64,000 nt of DNA, taken from contig OX442423.1 of NCBI GenBank assembly GCA_949361645.1, positions 3,654,023 to 3,718,022 on the forward strand, read 5' to 3'. Positions 46,901-57,224 of the stretch are shown in pieces. The DNA is from Spongilla lacustris (lineage: Eukaryota > Porifera > Demospongiae > Spongillida > Spongillidae). A program made the position numbers and the translations under genes. Under the pieces are notes generated by a model, which was not told the DNA's origin, ran no database searches, and saw nothing but the letters and a program-made list of their open reading frames with translations. Numbering within the stretch: the first letter of the stretch is position 1; every line of letters starts with the position of its first letter.

Positions 46901-49900
46901 TTTTGGTATTTCTGAATTTTTGAATTATTCTTTAATAGGTTGAAATGAAATGGCTAAATGACCTTGATAAATGGCAAACCCCACTAGTGGATTTGATCAT
47001 AGTCAACTCTTGCAACTAGGCAATTAGCATCTTCACCAATGACTATAACTCTAGCACATTAACAACTATTAATGTGATTACAAATCTAAACTCTCTTTCA
47101 TGCATAACTTCATATTCATTGTGAACAATGCTTGGACAGTTCTAAGAGAAGGAAGGGCTTGAGGCATGTTCTGATGAACAAAAGAATATGCAAGGGGTCC
47201 TGAGTGAAGTTGAAAACTTTTTCATGACGTGATTTAACTGTGCTTTATCCATAAGGCTTTGAAACAGTGATGCGAATCTTCCTTTAAGAGCAGCTTGCCT
47301 AGTATCAGTTGGATCAATGCACTTTGCTTCTCAGCAACTAGCTTTTCAATGTCCTTAACAAAACTGAAATTTATTCTGTGACGGATCAGAACTGGCTTTA
47401 AGAATCGACAGCTGTTTCATAATGTTTCTGCTCCAGTTATTAAGAGAATGTATTGTTTTACTAGAACAAGCCTGTGCAGTTACAGGGCAACCAAAGTCTA
47501 AATTTGGTGGTAAAAGGTTACTACTATGCATACCCCCTCCTACTTCTTTTGAACAGGAGGGGGGCAGTTGAAAAACCTGTTTATTAGTTAGACTGTTATG
47601 TGTTGTTGACCTTGACCTCTGACTAGCCTGAAAATTGGTGGATACAGTGACAGCTGGATATGAGGAACTAGATGATATTGGTGATAAGACTGATGATGAC
47701 AATGATGCAGGGTGAGGAAGGTTCAGAAACGTTGCTGAGGGTAGCATGTTAGCCAGAGTTGAACTAGCTGTGCATGGCTTATCAATTGTTCATAAAGAAC
47801 CAGAGTCGGAAATAACATCTCCATATTGGCTGGACATTAGTCCAGTTAAAGGAACATTTGACTGGACATTTTGTTAAAATGGGCAGTCAAAGTATCACTG
47901 TGCAACTATCCCAGGCTATTACCACATTACCTACTACACGTATTTGCAAAGCAGAGTGGTAGATTCAAGCGGTAGATTGTAGGGATAAGCAAAAACAACA
48001 TTATGTAACCACTAAGCCATAATCACAGCTGAAGCAATTTTTGGTTGTTTTAAGATCGCCTAACGCAATCATTACATGTACTTTATCACGCGGTGCAAGG
48101 TATAGTGATTATGTATTGATAATACTAAAAAATGAACGGTCAAGGTATAGTGATTATGTATTGATAATACTAAAAAATGAACGGTCAAGGTATAGTGATT
48201 ATGTATTGATAATACTAAAAAATGAACGGTCAAATTGTCCTCCATAATTGGCCGGTCATTATTGTAAAATGCGCGGAAAATGACCGATGACCGCACGTTA
48301 TTTCCGACTCTGAAGAACTATGCATGATATGATTGTCAAATTGTACAGGAGGGGGTATGTGAAAAACCGGCTGAATAGTGAAGTTGTTATGTATTGTTGA
48401 TCACTTACTAGCCTGAAGATTGGCGGAACACTGTGACAGCTGGAGATGACAAACTAGATGGTGTTGGTGATAATCATACATAATATACAGAGATTTCACG
48501 TATGGTTACTTAATGTACGGAGATTTTGAACATGATTTCATAGGTTTAGGGTGATTTCTGCCAGATTAGTAATTTAACTTGGATTTCTACTAAGAACGTA
48601 CGAGATTTCAGTGGTGGCAGATCCCTTGATACAAGTTCATAGGTTTGTATGACAAAATCCAGCCATTGTAATGTCACATTATTATTGCCTAGCACACAAT
48701 GCCTACAGCTCTGTCACTTTCCAGCTGTTCTAGATTGAACTCACACTGCTTTGCCTCACAGCTCGGTTCAATTCAACATTTGCACGCTAGCTGTCACAAG
48801 CAGATGCCTTCTTTTGTTCAGGATCCGCATTGTACCGGAGATAATGATTGTACCAAACTCGGGAGGATGGAATCATCTCGCTTTTGGCATTCCTCTATTC
48901 ATTTAGCTCACCTCTTTCGTTCCAGTGAAGGCATTTGGGGGAAAACAACTTTGCTAGCCAAAATTGGTAAACAAAGGTATGAGCTGCGGATTGTTGAACA
49001 CAAATGTAAATTATTTCACACCTTTGCAAGTTGCGTTTTAAAAATAGCCAACCAATACATGGGCATATTTGGAACTTGGTTTTAAATAGATACATGTACA
49101 AATTCAGTGATAAATCATTGCATGGGTAAGTGGACTTTTTGTTGGTACATGTGCACATCATCTATTGTGTGCATCTACAGTACATCATGTGCGTATGCAT
49201 GTATGTTCATAGGTCATAACTACACTGCATGTTAGATATGTTTGGTATTTTTTGTATGTACATATAGAATAAAATAAATATGAATGCTCACTTTCTTCAA
49301 AATCAGAACATGTATTCACACTGGAGATTGAGAAGCTTTTACGATGTCCTCTCCAGAAATTATGACAGAAATAACATCGAATTTGTCTCAACCATTGAAG
49401 GTATGGTTACAAAATTACACATACGTGATATGTCATAACTAACCTATAAGCAAATCCATGGAGTGTTGTAATGTTTGCTACGTGTAGTCATGAAAGATGA
49501 TTGTTTTGAGTTACATGTACATGTATTCAATTTTCTTTCACACACAGCTTTTAGTTACCCATTTTATGGAGTACAGTGGCATCCAGAGAAAAACACCTTT
49601 GAGTGGACTTTGAATGAGAATATACCGCATTCAGACCATGCTACTGCTATCAGTCAGACTGCTGCAGACTTTTTTGTGCAGGAAGGTAAATTAAGTAACC
49701 TTGGTGTGCATGCAAATTAAGTTTTAGTACAATCAGCCTTTATACTGAAGAATACAAATTTACATTAACATCACTGCTTGGGTACATTTTCCCACCACAT
49801 TGCTTTCTTGTGGGTAGACTTTTACAGGTTTCAGACTTTGAATGCAAATTTATTTAATACCGGTTCCGTGAAATTAGACGACTTTTTTGGCCTATTTTGT

Positions 49901-51911
49901 CGAACTCACTTTTTGGAAAATTAGTCACAACGGTACCAATTGTCACTAATACCAGTGTACGAAATAGTTCAACTCCTTAGACGATGTTTGGAGTTACTGC
50001 CAGCCTTGTAACTACTTCTGCTGAGGACCTACGTTTGTTTACAGTCGAGACGGTAAAGACCTTACCGGAAACGGGACACTTTTCTGACAAGGTTTCTGAG
50101 TCTAAAAACAGTATCTAAGTGCTCAACTGGATAGGATAGGTAGCGCTTCAAACAATTCTGGCAGTAACCCATCTTGCTAGCGTTGAAACAGACACTGAAC
50201 TTCTTTGGATCTCGACTCCAGACCCAAATATTGGTCGTGCACAGGCCCAAACACCTAATCAGTAGGCATCACTTGGGTCACAGAAGTAGTTTGGATCTCG
50301 ACACCAGACCCAAATTTGAGTCGTGCTCAGGCCCATACACCTTATAATTAGGCATCACGTGGGTACTATTTACTCATAAATATGCGCACGTGAGCTAAAA
50401 TACATAGGCTTTTCATCCGGTTATTGATTTCTCGTACCCAGACATTTATGAACTACATTGATCTACATAAACCCTCGAACGAGGTAAACAACTGTAAGTG
50501 AGTTTTGTACAAGATCTAAGCTAACTGCCAAAACGATATCTATTGTGGCCTCCTAGTAGTACCAAATGACGTTTAAAATCGTATCCATAGCGGCTCTTAA
50601 TTGCCTAGGAAAAAAGTGTACTCTGCAACGCTTCGTGACCGAAAAACATAAAACCGCATCACTTTGAAAGCATACAGGTAAGTGTCCACGATAGATGACA
50701 ACGCCAAGTGGCTAGGTGATAGTTAAACTATCTAAAAACTGCTTTTCCAGACAATAGGAGGCCTTGAGACTAATTTTTAGAAAGTATGGTTCGACGAAAA
50801 AGGTCGTCTAATTTCACGGAACTGGTGTTAAGCAATCCAACCATATCAAAACTCCATTACTTACCTTTATGTGAAGTTGATATAGCCTTGGAAGAGCAAC
50901 TAGATCGGCATACAAAGGCTTCTCTGCCATGCCTCAACGTGGGTCAAATACCAGGTTTAATAACACAACTTTACTGGTATGCTGAAATTTATACATACAT
51001 GTACATGTATGCTATTATTGCATAACCCCTTACTCTGAAGCATACTGTTTGCCAGCCTTAATTATGTCCCTTCGGGAAGGGTTGGCTAGTCATCATGAGC
51101 AATAATACACACACCTCTTAATTTTTCATTTCACGTTCACATTTAAATGGCAAACCTGTTCTAACATACTTTGCCTCTTCTTACCTTGTTGCTAGCAAAA
51201 TGGGGGTGGTGTTATATGGAGGTCTTAGACTAAGAATGAGGGCTAGCGCTCAAAGATTAATTAGCTTTTAATATCAATATACACGATGTCAATGTTACCC
51301 ATACATGTACATGCATTTGTGTCTTGCACGTGACAACCCACATACTAAACCAGCTATTAATTTTAATACAACACCTTCCCATTTTGTGGGAAGTGACCTA
51401 AGAGCAACAACGATTGCGTAATAGAAAAGCTTCCAAGTCAGAGCCTATGCAATTCTTTTATATGGTTGCAAAGATTTTACATGTACTTTGTTTCTAATCA
51501 TGTCCATTTAAATTCCATGGTGTTTGTGTACAATTGTACATGATACAAATTTGGTACAGATTAAATATTGTAACCAATTCATGTACTATAGCTACTGTGG
51601 TTTTAATATTATTTTCATATTGTTGGTGTGGTGTCTCCTGGGTTCTGTACATGCATTTAGGGCTTCAAATTGAGGAATTACATGTTAATGTGTGCATGTG
51701 TGTGCGATTTTAGTCCTAGCTTACACATATATATGGGTTCTTTGCCATTTAAAATTGAAGCACTGCTTTTTTTCTTGTTCCTATTGTAGCTCGTAAAAGC
51801 AATCACAGCTTTGCAAATGCTACCGAAGAGTATATATCCCTCATCTACAACTACATTCCAACTTACACAGCAGCAGACTCCTCTTTTGTGCAGCAGTACT
51901 ATTTCAAATGA
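34108..51911 (+). CDS. GGH: Gamma-glutamyl hydrolase, nine exons, complete
   Basis: Exons 34108-34192, 35463-35565, 35824-35874, 36319-36403, 37021-37159, 42375-42481, 49307-49400, 49548-49685 and 51790-51911 all have GT-AG borders and matching phases, giving 307 residues (human enzyme 318). Residues 1-21 form a signal peptide ([20 protein letters not shown]). The mature part begins QRPIIGIVSEP. Marks of the family: [26 protein letters not shown], the nucleophile Cys122 in [10 protein letters not shown], and His233/Glu235 in GVQWHPEK. Known role: lysosomal or secreted cysteine peptidase that trims poly-gamma-glutamate tails from folates and antifolates. The downstream exons are short, and introns 5, 6 and 8 are enlarged by transposons. 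Intron 4 carries a tandem duplication of the end of exon 4. The donor of exon 2 (GTATCC) is the weakest call. Confidence 0.93.
36379..36760. repeat. 160-bp tandem duplication and ACATGTATGTGC repeats
   Basis: The block starting GACTATCTTCAACCTTGCAA occurs at 36379 and again at 36539. The first copy includes the last 25 bases of exon 4 and its donor. The rest is short TACATGTA/TGTGCAG repeats that create long but meaningless ORFs on both strands. Confidence 0.9.
37404..37760 (+). other. Unknown ORF inside GGH intron 5
   Basis: 118 codons, richer in CG than its surroundings, with a plausible composition ([33 protein letters not shown]). No family recognised. It might be a nested gene exon or a transposon remnant. 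The region just upstream (37345-37390) is also CG-containing. Confidence 0.3.
37947..37976. repeat. dC tract of 30 bases
   Basis: Uninterrupted run of 30 C within GGH intron 5. Confidence 0.95.
38658..39200. mobile_element. TA-flanked MITE, CAGGGTRTTC ends, copy 1
   Basis: Ends CAGGGTGTTCCTCAATCAAG and the inverse of CAGGGTATTCTTCAATGAAG are flanked by TATA on both sides. About 543 bp, no coding capacity. A truncated, oppositely oriented copy lies at 55755-56225. Confidence 0.8.
39577..40758 (-). pseudogene. PiggyBac-type transposase, broken
   Basis: Two overlapping frames, 40758-40423 and 40423-39812, are one base out of register. The second contains [39 protein letters not shown] and [19 protein letters not shown], the conserved core around the first catalytic Asp of DDE_Tnp_1_7 transposases. 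Where the second Asp (usual VADS) is expected the sequence reads HIVVPSIL and then stops. A further fragment with [10 protein letters not shown] follows in another frame down to 39577. Not functional. Confidence 0.75.
40760..41734. other. Interior of the piggyBac-type element, no gene seen
   Basis: Contains a TAGATAGTTTATGAACTATCTA hairpin near 40900 and short overlapping ORFs only. Confidence 0.35.
42514..42772. repeat. Palindromic MITE in GGH intron 6
   Basis: Inverted halves (CAGTGGTATATAGGATTTGA ... and the inverse TCAAATCCTATTTACCACTA) related to 15628-15905. It begins about 30 bases downstream of the exon 6 donor. Confidence 0.8.
42883..43740 (+). pseudogene. THAP-domain transposase fragments
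   Basis: Begins [16 protein letters not shown] (Cys-x-x-x-x-Cys start of a THAP zinc finger), stops, and continues in another frame with [20 protein letters not shown] then VKRKNW, the typical THAP middle. Further on, [20 protein letters not shown] then [10 protein letters not shown] fits the helix-turn-helix that precedes DDE_Tnp_4. The catalytic domain was not found. Several frameshifts and stops. Confidence 0.6.
43925..45160 (-). pseudogene. SWIM-finger / YqaJ-nuclease protein, degraded
   Basis: From 45160 downward: a frame with [20 protein letters not shown], then [21 protein letters not shown] before a GTAAGT donor (44830-44880), then [19 protein letters not shown] (44700-44790), which together correspond to a SWIM zinc finger. 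At 44134-43925, [20 protein letters not shown] then [12 protein letters not shown] is the YqaJ exonuclease core (PD ... E-x-K). Frames do not connect cleanly. Known role of YqaJ: alkaline exonuclease-type recombinase. Here it is presumably a transposon accessory protein. Confidence 0.6.
45660..47790 (-). other. Transposon-like ORF fragments in GGH intron 6
   Basis: Minus-strand frames at 46885-46649 (with [20 protein letters not shown] then [16 protein letters not shown]) and 47747-47355 (Ser-rich) suggest remnants of a larger transposon protein. The phrase with ADCDSR resembles conserved blocks in uncharacterised invertebrate transposon proteins, but I cannot name the family. 47560-47700 is repeated at 48345-48480 with moderate similarity. 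Confidence 0.35.
47801..48312. mobile_element. Non-autonomous hAT-like element with exact 6-bp flanking repeat
   Basis: Starts CAGAGTCGGAAATAAC and ends with its inverse GTTATTTCCGACTCTG. AAGAAC flanks both sides (47795-47800 and 48313-48318). It contains a triplicated 45-bp unit. The CAGAG ends suggest hAT, although that superfamily usually makes 8-bp duplications. Confidence 0.8.
48098..48236. repeat. 45-bp tandem repeat, three identical copies
   Basis: The unit begins CAAGGTATAGTGATTATGTA. Because 45 is a multiple of three, the repeat is open in one plus frame ([15 protein letters not shown]) and one minus frame. Likely non-coding. Confidence 0.92.
48319..49306. other. Rest of GGH intron 6, nothing firm
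   Basis: Includes an ORF at 48699-49085 without recognisable features. TACATGTA motifs near 49090-49200. Confidence 0.35.
49858..50827. mobile_element. TTAA-flanked DNA transposon, copy B
   Basis: TTAA at 49854-49857 and 50828-50831. Termini TACCGGTTCCGTGAAATTAG and the inverse of CACCAGTTCCGTGAAATTAG. Same family as 10348-12309 but half the length and without its minisatellite or Cys-rich exon. It lies in GGH intron 8. Confidence 0.8.
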
Positions 51912-52900
51912 CACCTCAAATATTGCTGTGTAGTCTTACGCATACGCATGTACAGTTCATTGTAGGCCTAGTATACACACTATTACACGGGTGTTTCATT
52001 GCATTGAAAAGATGGACATTAGGTCTCGTCCCCAGACTTGGCGATAGAAGATTTAATGGAGACCTCATTATAGCATAGCATTGGAATGTGGGCTCTCTTG
52101 TACAATCCGTTTAAGGTAAGCTTTATACACATGAAAATATGGGTTAAGCATCCTTCGAGGATTACAGACATACCAGCGTTATGGTATTTGTGTGCACGTA
52201 CGCCACGATATCGAGCCTGGACTGATAGCGCTCCATTTGGAGTTATTATCTTCGAAAAATGTTTTTTCTTTTTTTTGCCTGACAAGTGATCTATAAACGT
52301 ATACGAGAGTATACAACAGTGTTACCTCTACGTATTCTTACTATCTCTGTTGTTAGACACATTTTCTGTGAGACGTACGAAGGCTCTGAATATGGCAGTT
52401 ATTGTTAACATGGCAGAGCGCTTCATTGATTCACGGATGAATCTACCGGTATTCAGCGCGAGCGTACTATCGTAACATTAAATGAAATCAATGCCATGAG
52501 TATATCTTAACAAGGTTCAGTTCTAGTCTTTGCGCTTTCTTTTTATCGTTCTTATTGGCATTAAGAGTACTGTAGGACACACACTCAGGTGATGCTCTTG
52601 CATGATGCATTTTAGCCACTGCACTTTGTTTGCCATACAGCCATACGTCCTAGTCCTGTTTGAAATGAGCATGTATGGCTTCAGTGCCTTGTTCTCCCAT
52701 TAGTCCAAGTCCAGCATTGTATGTACTCATCCACTCAATGATGTGCATTTCCAGTATATGCATTTTAATTGTCCTCTTTGTTCCAGGGAAAGCAAAGTCG
52801 GAGTAGCTAAAAAAAAATCTTGTATTGCAAAATTTTTTTGGGCCTTTGTCACTCGCACTAAAGTCAGTGGCTGTAAAAGATGAGAAATGCCATAGCCAGC
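51912..52900. other. Downstream of GGH, nothing firm
   Basis: Should hold the GGH 3' end. I could not fix a poly-A signal. Overlapping small ORFs at 52019-52289 on both strands are unsupported. Confidence 0.35.
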
Positions 52901-52904
52901 AGGC

Positions 52905-53165
52905 CTTAAATTGCCTAGTGGACCATGTATGCTCTACAGGCCTTGCCTACTAGGTGTGTGCTATGCTGGGTTTTTGCTCTGCAGGCCAAGTGCCTACTGG
53001 GTGTGTGCTCTGTAGGCCTTGCCTACTAGGTGTGTGCTCTGCAGGCCTTGGCTACTTGGCATGTGCTCTGAAGGGCTTCCCTACTAGATGTGTGCTCTGA
53101 AGGCCTTGCCTACTAGGTGTGTGCTCTGCAGGCCTTGGCTACTGGGTGTGTGCTCTGAAGGCCCA
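52905..53165. repeat. 29-bp minisatellite
   Basis: Copies of GTGTGCTCTGCAGGCCTTGC plus CTACTAGGT, about nine imperfect units. The same unit reappears at 53690-53745 on the far side of the G-rich block, so the block may have been inserted into the array. Confidence 0.85.
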
Positions 53166-53194
53166 GCCTACTGGCATGGGCACCCCCAGCTTTT

Positions 53195-53300
53195 CTGGAA
53201 GGGGGGGGGGGGGGGGGAGGGGGCCAGGATAGGGCAAGGGAGTGCCATTTGACAGCCGCGAATACGTTGTCCACTTTCGGCTGATTCAACCAGTGGAAAA

Positions 53301-53331
<31 letters not shown>

Positions 53332-53645
53332 GCTGTCTGCTTTGGCGCGGTTCAACCAGGGGTGGGGGGTGCTGATGCTGTCCCCTTTCGGCCCATTTAA
53401 TCAGTGGGGGGGTTTGCTGTCCACTTTGGTGCGGTTCAACCAAGGGGGGGGGGGTCCCCTTTCGGCTCATTCAATCAGTGTGAGGGGGGGGGGGTCCCCT
53501 TTCGGCTCATTCAATCAGTGTGAGGGGGGGGGGGGGGGGTGCTGTCCCCTTTCGGCCAATTCAATCAGTGGGGGGGGGGGCATATATGTTAACTTTTATT
53601 ATAAGGGTGCCATTCAGTCCCAAAGGGGGGGGGGGGGGGGGGGCC
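53195..53645. repeat. G-run minisatellite (about 40-bp units)
   Basis: Units of TCCCCTTTCGGCTCATTCAA then TCAGTGTGA end in G runs of 6 to 29 bases (longest at 53301-53329). Proline- or glycine-rich ORFs across it are artefacts. The G strand could form quadruplexes. Confidence 0.88.
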
Positions 53646-53759
53646 ATGGCCCCCCTGCCCCCACTCTGGGGACGCCCATGACTGGCTCTGCAGGCCTTAC
53701 CTACTTGGTGGGTGCTCTGCAGGTGCTCTGCAAGCCTTGCCTATGGTGCTAATGTAGGG

Positions 53760-54880
53760 TCCTTTTTACCATACATGATCTTTGGAGGTGTGATGGTCTT
53801 TATATCAAGGAGCAAAGCACTTAACGTGACGCCTGGTGGTCACCCTGGTGTTCTTGCCTGTTTTAAGTGGATCCATGAGTGTACACATGTATGGCTTATA
53901 CATTTATGTGCATGTATTTGTGTATGTGCATATATGATTAACCCTATGAGGTCATGTGAATATGTTTACCTTGCATGTGCATATACTGGGACAGTGTAGG
54001 GACCAATTGTTTAGCTTTACCATTTCCAGTTTGAAAACATGTCCTGAGCTCCACTAAAAAGTTAGCACTGCTATATGATGACCAGCAGAGGTTTTTTTAT
54101 CATCTGTCTCCACATACGCTGCATAAAAGGTGTACTTTGGCATTGCGGAATATCCATTGCTGTACTGTTCATTCACGTGACTCCAATTATTCATGACTAA
54201 ACAAACTAAAAGTAACCGTTTTGTTCTCTCACCAAAAAATGTGTCTAAGCATGAACTATACACGTATAGAATGTGCAATGATTCCTCTTTACGGAAAGGT
54301 AAGTTTCATGCCCAACAGTCAGGCGTTTTTTCGAGAAAAATTGGTTGCCGTTCGAGCGTTTCAAAGTAAGCCATAATATGACCGTTACCTGCGCGGAGTT
54401 AGTAGGCAGGGAAATAACACGTCTCGACGGTGCGCACATATCTTATCCAGTACGGAAATGAATGTAGAAAAGCTTAATATAATAGCATTATTTATTGATA
54501 GCTTTTTGTGATCAAAATAGATTTTAGAACATAAACCACATTTTAATGAGCTCCTTCATTCGTCGGAACACTAAGAGTACCGTAAATGTAATACATTTCT
54601 AATTAAAAAACCTAATGTCCATCTCGAAACAGCCGTGATTACGAATGCATATCTAATGTTACTTAACTACGTAACCTCACGTGATGTATTATATAATAAT
54701 TGTTGTACTGTAGACGTCGCGTAGATGCATAGTCAATATAAACGCGAACAATTCTCTTTTATGACCCTTTGAGCCGGGAATTGAAAATCTATGGCTACGA
54801 TACTCGACGTTTGGCGTAGGCGAATGACGAACTCTACAGACTAGTCCTAAATTGCAACAATTGAAAGTGGCGCTTCATTA
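53760..54880. other. Intergenic, nothing firm
   Basis: No repeat structure or coding frame I can support. Confidence 0.35.
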
Positions 54881-54884
54881 AAAT

Positions 54885-55103
54885 CTAGAGACTAGACGTC
54901 TTTCGTGCACTTGATGCAGAAATTGTTGAGTTGAGTTTAATTCTGGCTGAGGACAAATTAGATGACAAAATAGCATTCTGCAGATTTGACGGATTATCGA
55001 TATCGTTCAGTCCGTTCACATATTTCACCCAGAACGAAGACCCTTTAATCTCGCGATCGAGTGTAGTCACCTCCGCTTCGAGATGCTGTACTTCCTGAAT
55101 CAC
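54885..55103 (-). CDS. Possible exon with coiled-coil character
   Basis: Frame of 72 codons beginning MIQEVQHLEAEVTTLDREIK, with heptad-like spacing of Leu/Val, then a Ser-rich tail. Codon use looks coding and CG content is higher than the surroundings. No family recognised. Confidence 0.3.
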   Translation of the reverse strand: MIQEVQHLEAEVTTLDREIKGSSFWVKYVNGLNDIDNPSNLQNAILSSNLSSARIKLNSTISASSARKTSSL

Positions 55104-55252
55104 CTCGTAGCACCTCAGGTCTATATAGACCTAGTTTCTCCATGGAATATTAATCCGGCTTTGAGAACGCAGCCTGAGTCCAGCAGTTATTATAGATCAA
55201 CCGAAACTTTCCATCAAGAAGAAGAAGTTCAATGTTCACCATTGTTACGTAA

Positions 55253-55284
55253 CCCCCCCCCCTCCCCCCCGGGGGGGGGGGGGG
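55253..55284. repeat. C-run/G-run hairpin
   Basis: Ten C, one T, seven C, then fourteen G with no loop. It can pair with itself. Confidence 0.95.
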
Positions 55285-55754
55285 CATTCGGAGGGATTTG
55301 ACCTTTATTAAAGCAAACCGCCGGTCAAATGACTTCGCTACGTGGTTTGATAAAAGGTCAAATTCGTGGGCATACTATGTCAAATGTGTGGCCCAGTAAT
55401 GATATTCATACGTCAAATCCCGACTTAGCCCGTCTCACATAACAATGATAGGCGCATAATCTTACCTCGTGGACTACTCTTTCGAGTCGCACAGTGCAAG
55501 AAGTTAGTTATACTATGCGCCTGAGTAGTAAAGTATACCACAATATATACTCAAGAATCCGCAAGTTTCAAATACGTCACCATTTATATAAGCACATTTT
55601 TAATTTAAGTATTCATATACTCCCATGAGTATATTACCACGTATAATTTCCAAGCATCCCACTGACACTGTTCATATGTATACCAAACAGTGAATTCATC
55701 AGTGCATACTTGGAATATAAGTTATATAACCACCCAGCCGTCCGACCATATATA
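55285..55754. other. Intergenic, nothing seen
   Basis: No gene or repeat recognised. Confidence 0.35.
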
Positions 55755-56225
55755 CAAGGTGTTTATGAATCAAGTAAAATTGTTTATGAATTAACCACAA
55801 ACAGTTTCTTAACTGAAAATTGTTGCTAAATGCTGTAATAACGTTGGCTTAAACGTAAACCAAAAATACAAATTTAAATATTAATTAACTAGAATCAAAT
55901 ATTAATGGAAACGAAATAGTAATTCCCAATAACCCCAATTAAGGCATCCAAAGGCTGCAACATTTCCTTTAACTTTAATATATGAACTTGACCGAATTTA
56001 TTAATAAATTCAAACCACTAAATCAAGATACAATGGCCTTAAATCAAGTACATTGCGAAAATGAAAAAATCAAGATTTCAATTTTCAATAACTTCTAAAC
56101 GGAAGTAGTTAGTTAAATATAGTTTACAGCTTTTAAATAAGCACCGACCCTACATTATTAACACTAAAATGAATAGGGGTACGGTCTTGAGACTTTTATC
56201 AATACTAATCAACCATTGAAGATTA
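55755..56225. mobile_element. TA-flanked MITE, copy 2 (inverted, truncated)
   Basis: The left end CAAGGTGTTTATGAATCAAG after TATA corresponds to the right end of the copy at 38658-39200. Internal matches include the inverse of CTTCCGTTTAGAAGT and of ATTGTATCTTGATTTAGTGG. Similarity stops near 56225, where an AT-rich stretch begins. Confidence 0.75.
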
Positions 56226-57224
56226 TATATAATCATATTAATATCATTATATAATATTATATATAAATATATAATTATATGATATACCACTACAGTACAT
56301 ATACAATACATAGGAATGTTCAAAGGATGTCTTTGAGGCCAAGGGTGGGTGCACACCTTGCCAGTAAGGCCCTAGCCACCGCCCTGACCAGGGTGAAGTT
56401 CAGCCTGCTGTACATTTCCGTGAGTACCTTACCTTTGTAGGAGATAGTGGTGATGGCCAGGCGGGAAAAGGTAGTTAGGGGTTCCCTTCCCCAGTTTCCA
56501 TACGCATACGTCTCCTAAAATAACCCCTCCTGGCATGTCAGATACTAAGCTTCCATTGTGCTTATTATGCCTGGATAATACTTTGTGCTACATGTAAATG
56601 AGGAGGCGATGTCGCCACACATCACAATCGTCTGAGCAATGCTATATACAATGCTTTCCATCATGCCTCTCTAGCTGCCACCTTGGAACCCGGAAGTGGC
56701 TTGGGCTCAGATGAATTCCTATTGTTTCTGAAGCAGGAATATGGCTTCCAGGGCTGCAGAAATGTTGTATGACGTACGTTATGTAACTAAACAATACGAG
56801 ACATATGTGACAATGCAATGATGTGGCGTCTCATCCTACTTTGGCTCCTCATCCCTCTATCAGAGGTGTACAAACATGTTTATGATAAGGGGGGGGGGGG
56901 GGGGGGGGGGGGGGGGAAGAAGCAAGTGTTTTCCCTGCCATGGTCAAGATAGAGCTTAAAATCTTAATGAAAGGTTTTATACAGTTTAGCAATGCATGTT
57001 AAATTGATTAATTGCTCTAGTCAAGCATAAGTAACTTGCAAACACACAACTGCATCAGCATGCATACTGTGCCTGTTTTCGTTAACACAATAATTACAGA
57101 ATTGAAAACATACTAAAATAAATGGGAAAGGGTCAATTCAGTCTAAGTGGATAAGAGTTAATGACTAGCATGCATGACAGCAAAATACAATCTGCAGCTA
57201 CACATAGATGCAACTTCCAATATC
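56226..57224. other. Intergenic between the converging genes
   Basis: AT-rich hairpin-prone run at 56225-56285 and a run of 28 G at 56889-56916. No coding frame supported. Confidence 0.4.
56889..56916. repeat. dG tract of 28 bases
   Basis: Uninterrupted run of 28 G. Confidence 0.95.

Noticed and set aside
48041..48296. Repeat protein with three [13 protein letters not shown] units
   Set aside because: The 45-bp tandem repeat is inside a non-autonomous transposon and is open on both strands.
48699..49085. 128-codon plus-strand ORF in GGH intron 6
   Set aside because: No recognisable domain, and not in phase as a GGH exon. The true exon 7 starts at 49307.
53113..53752. Proline-rich and glycine-rich ORFs
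   Set aside because: They are translations of G/C runs in a minisatellite.
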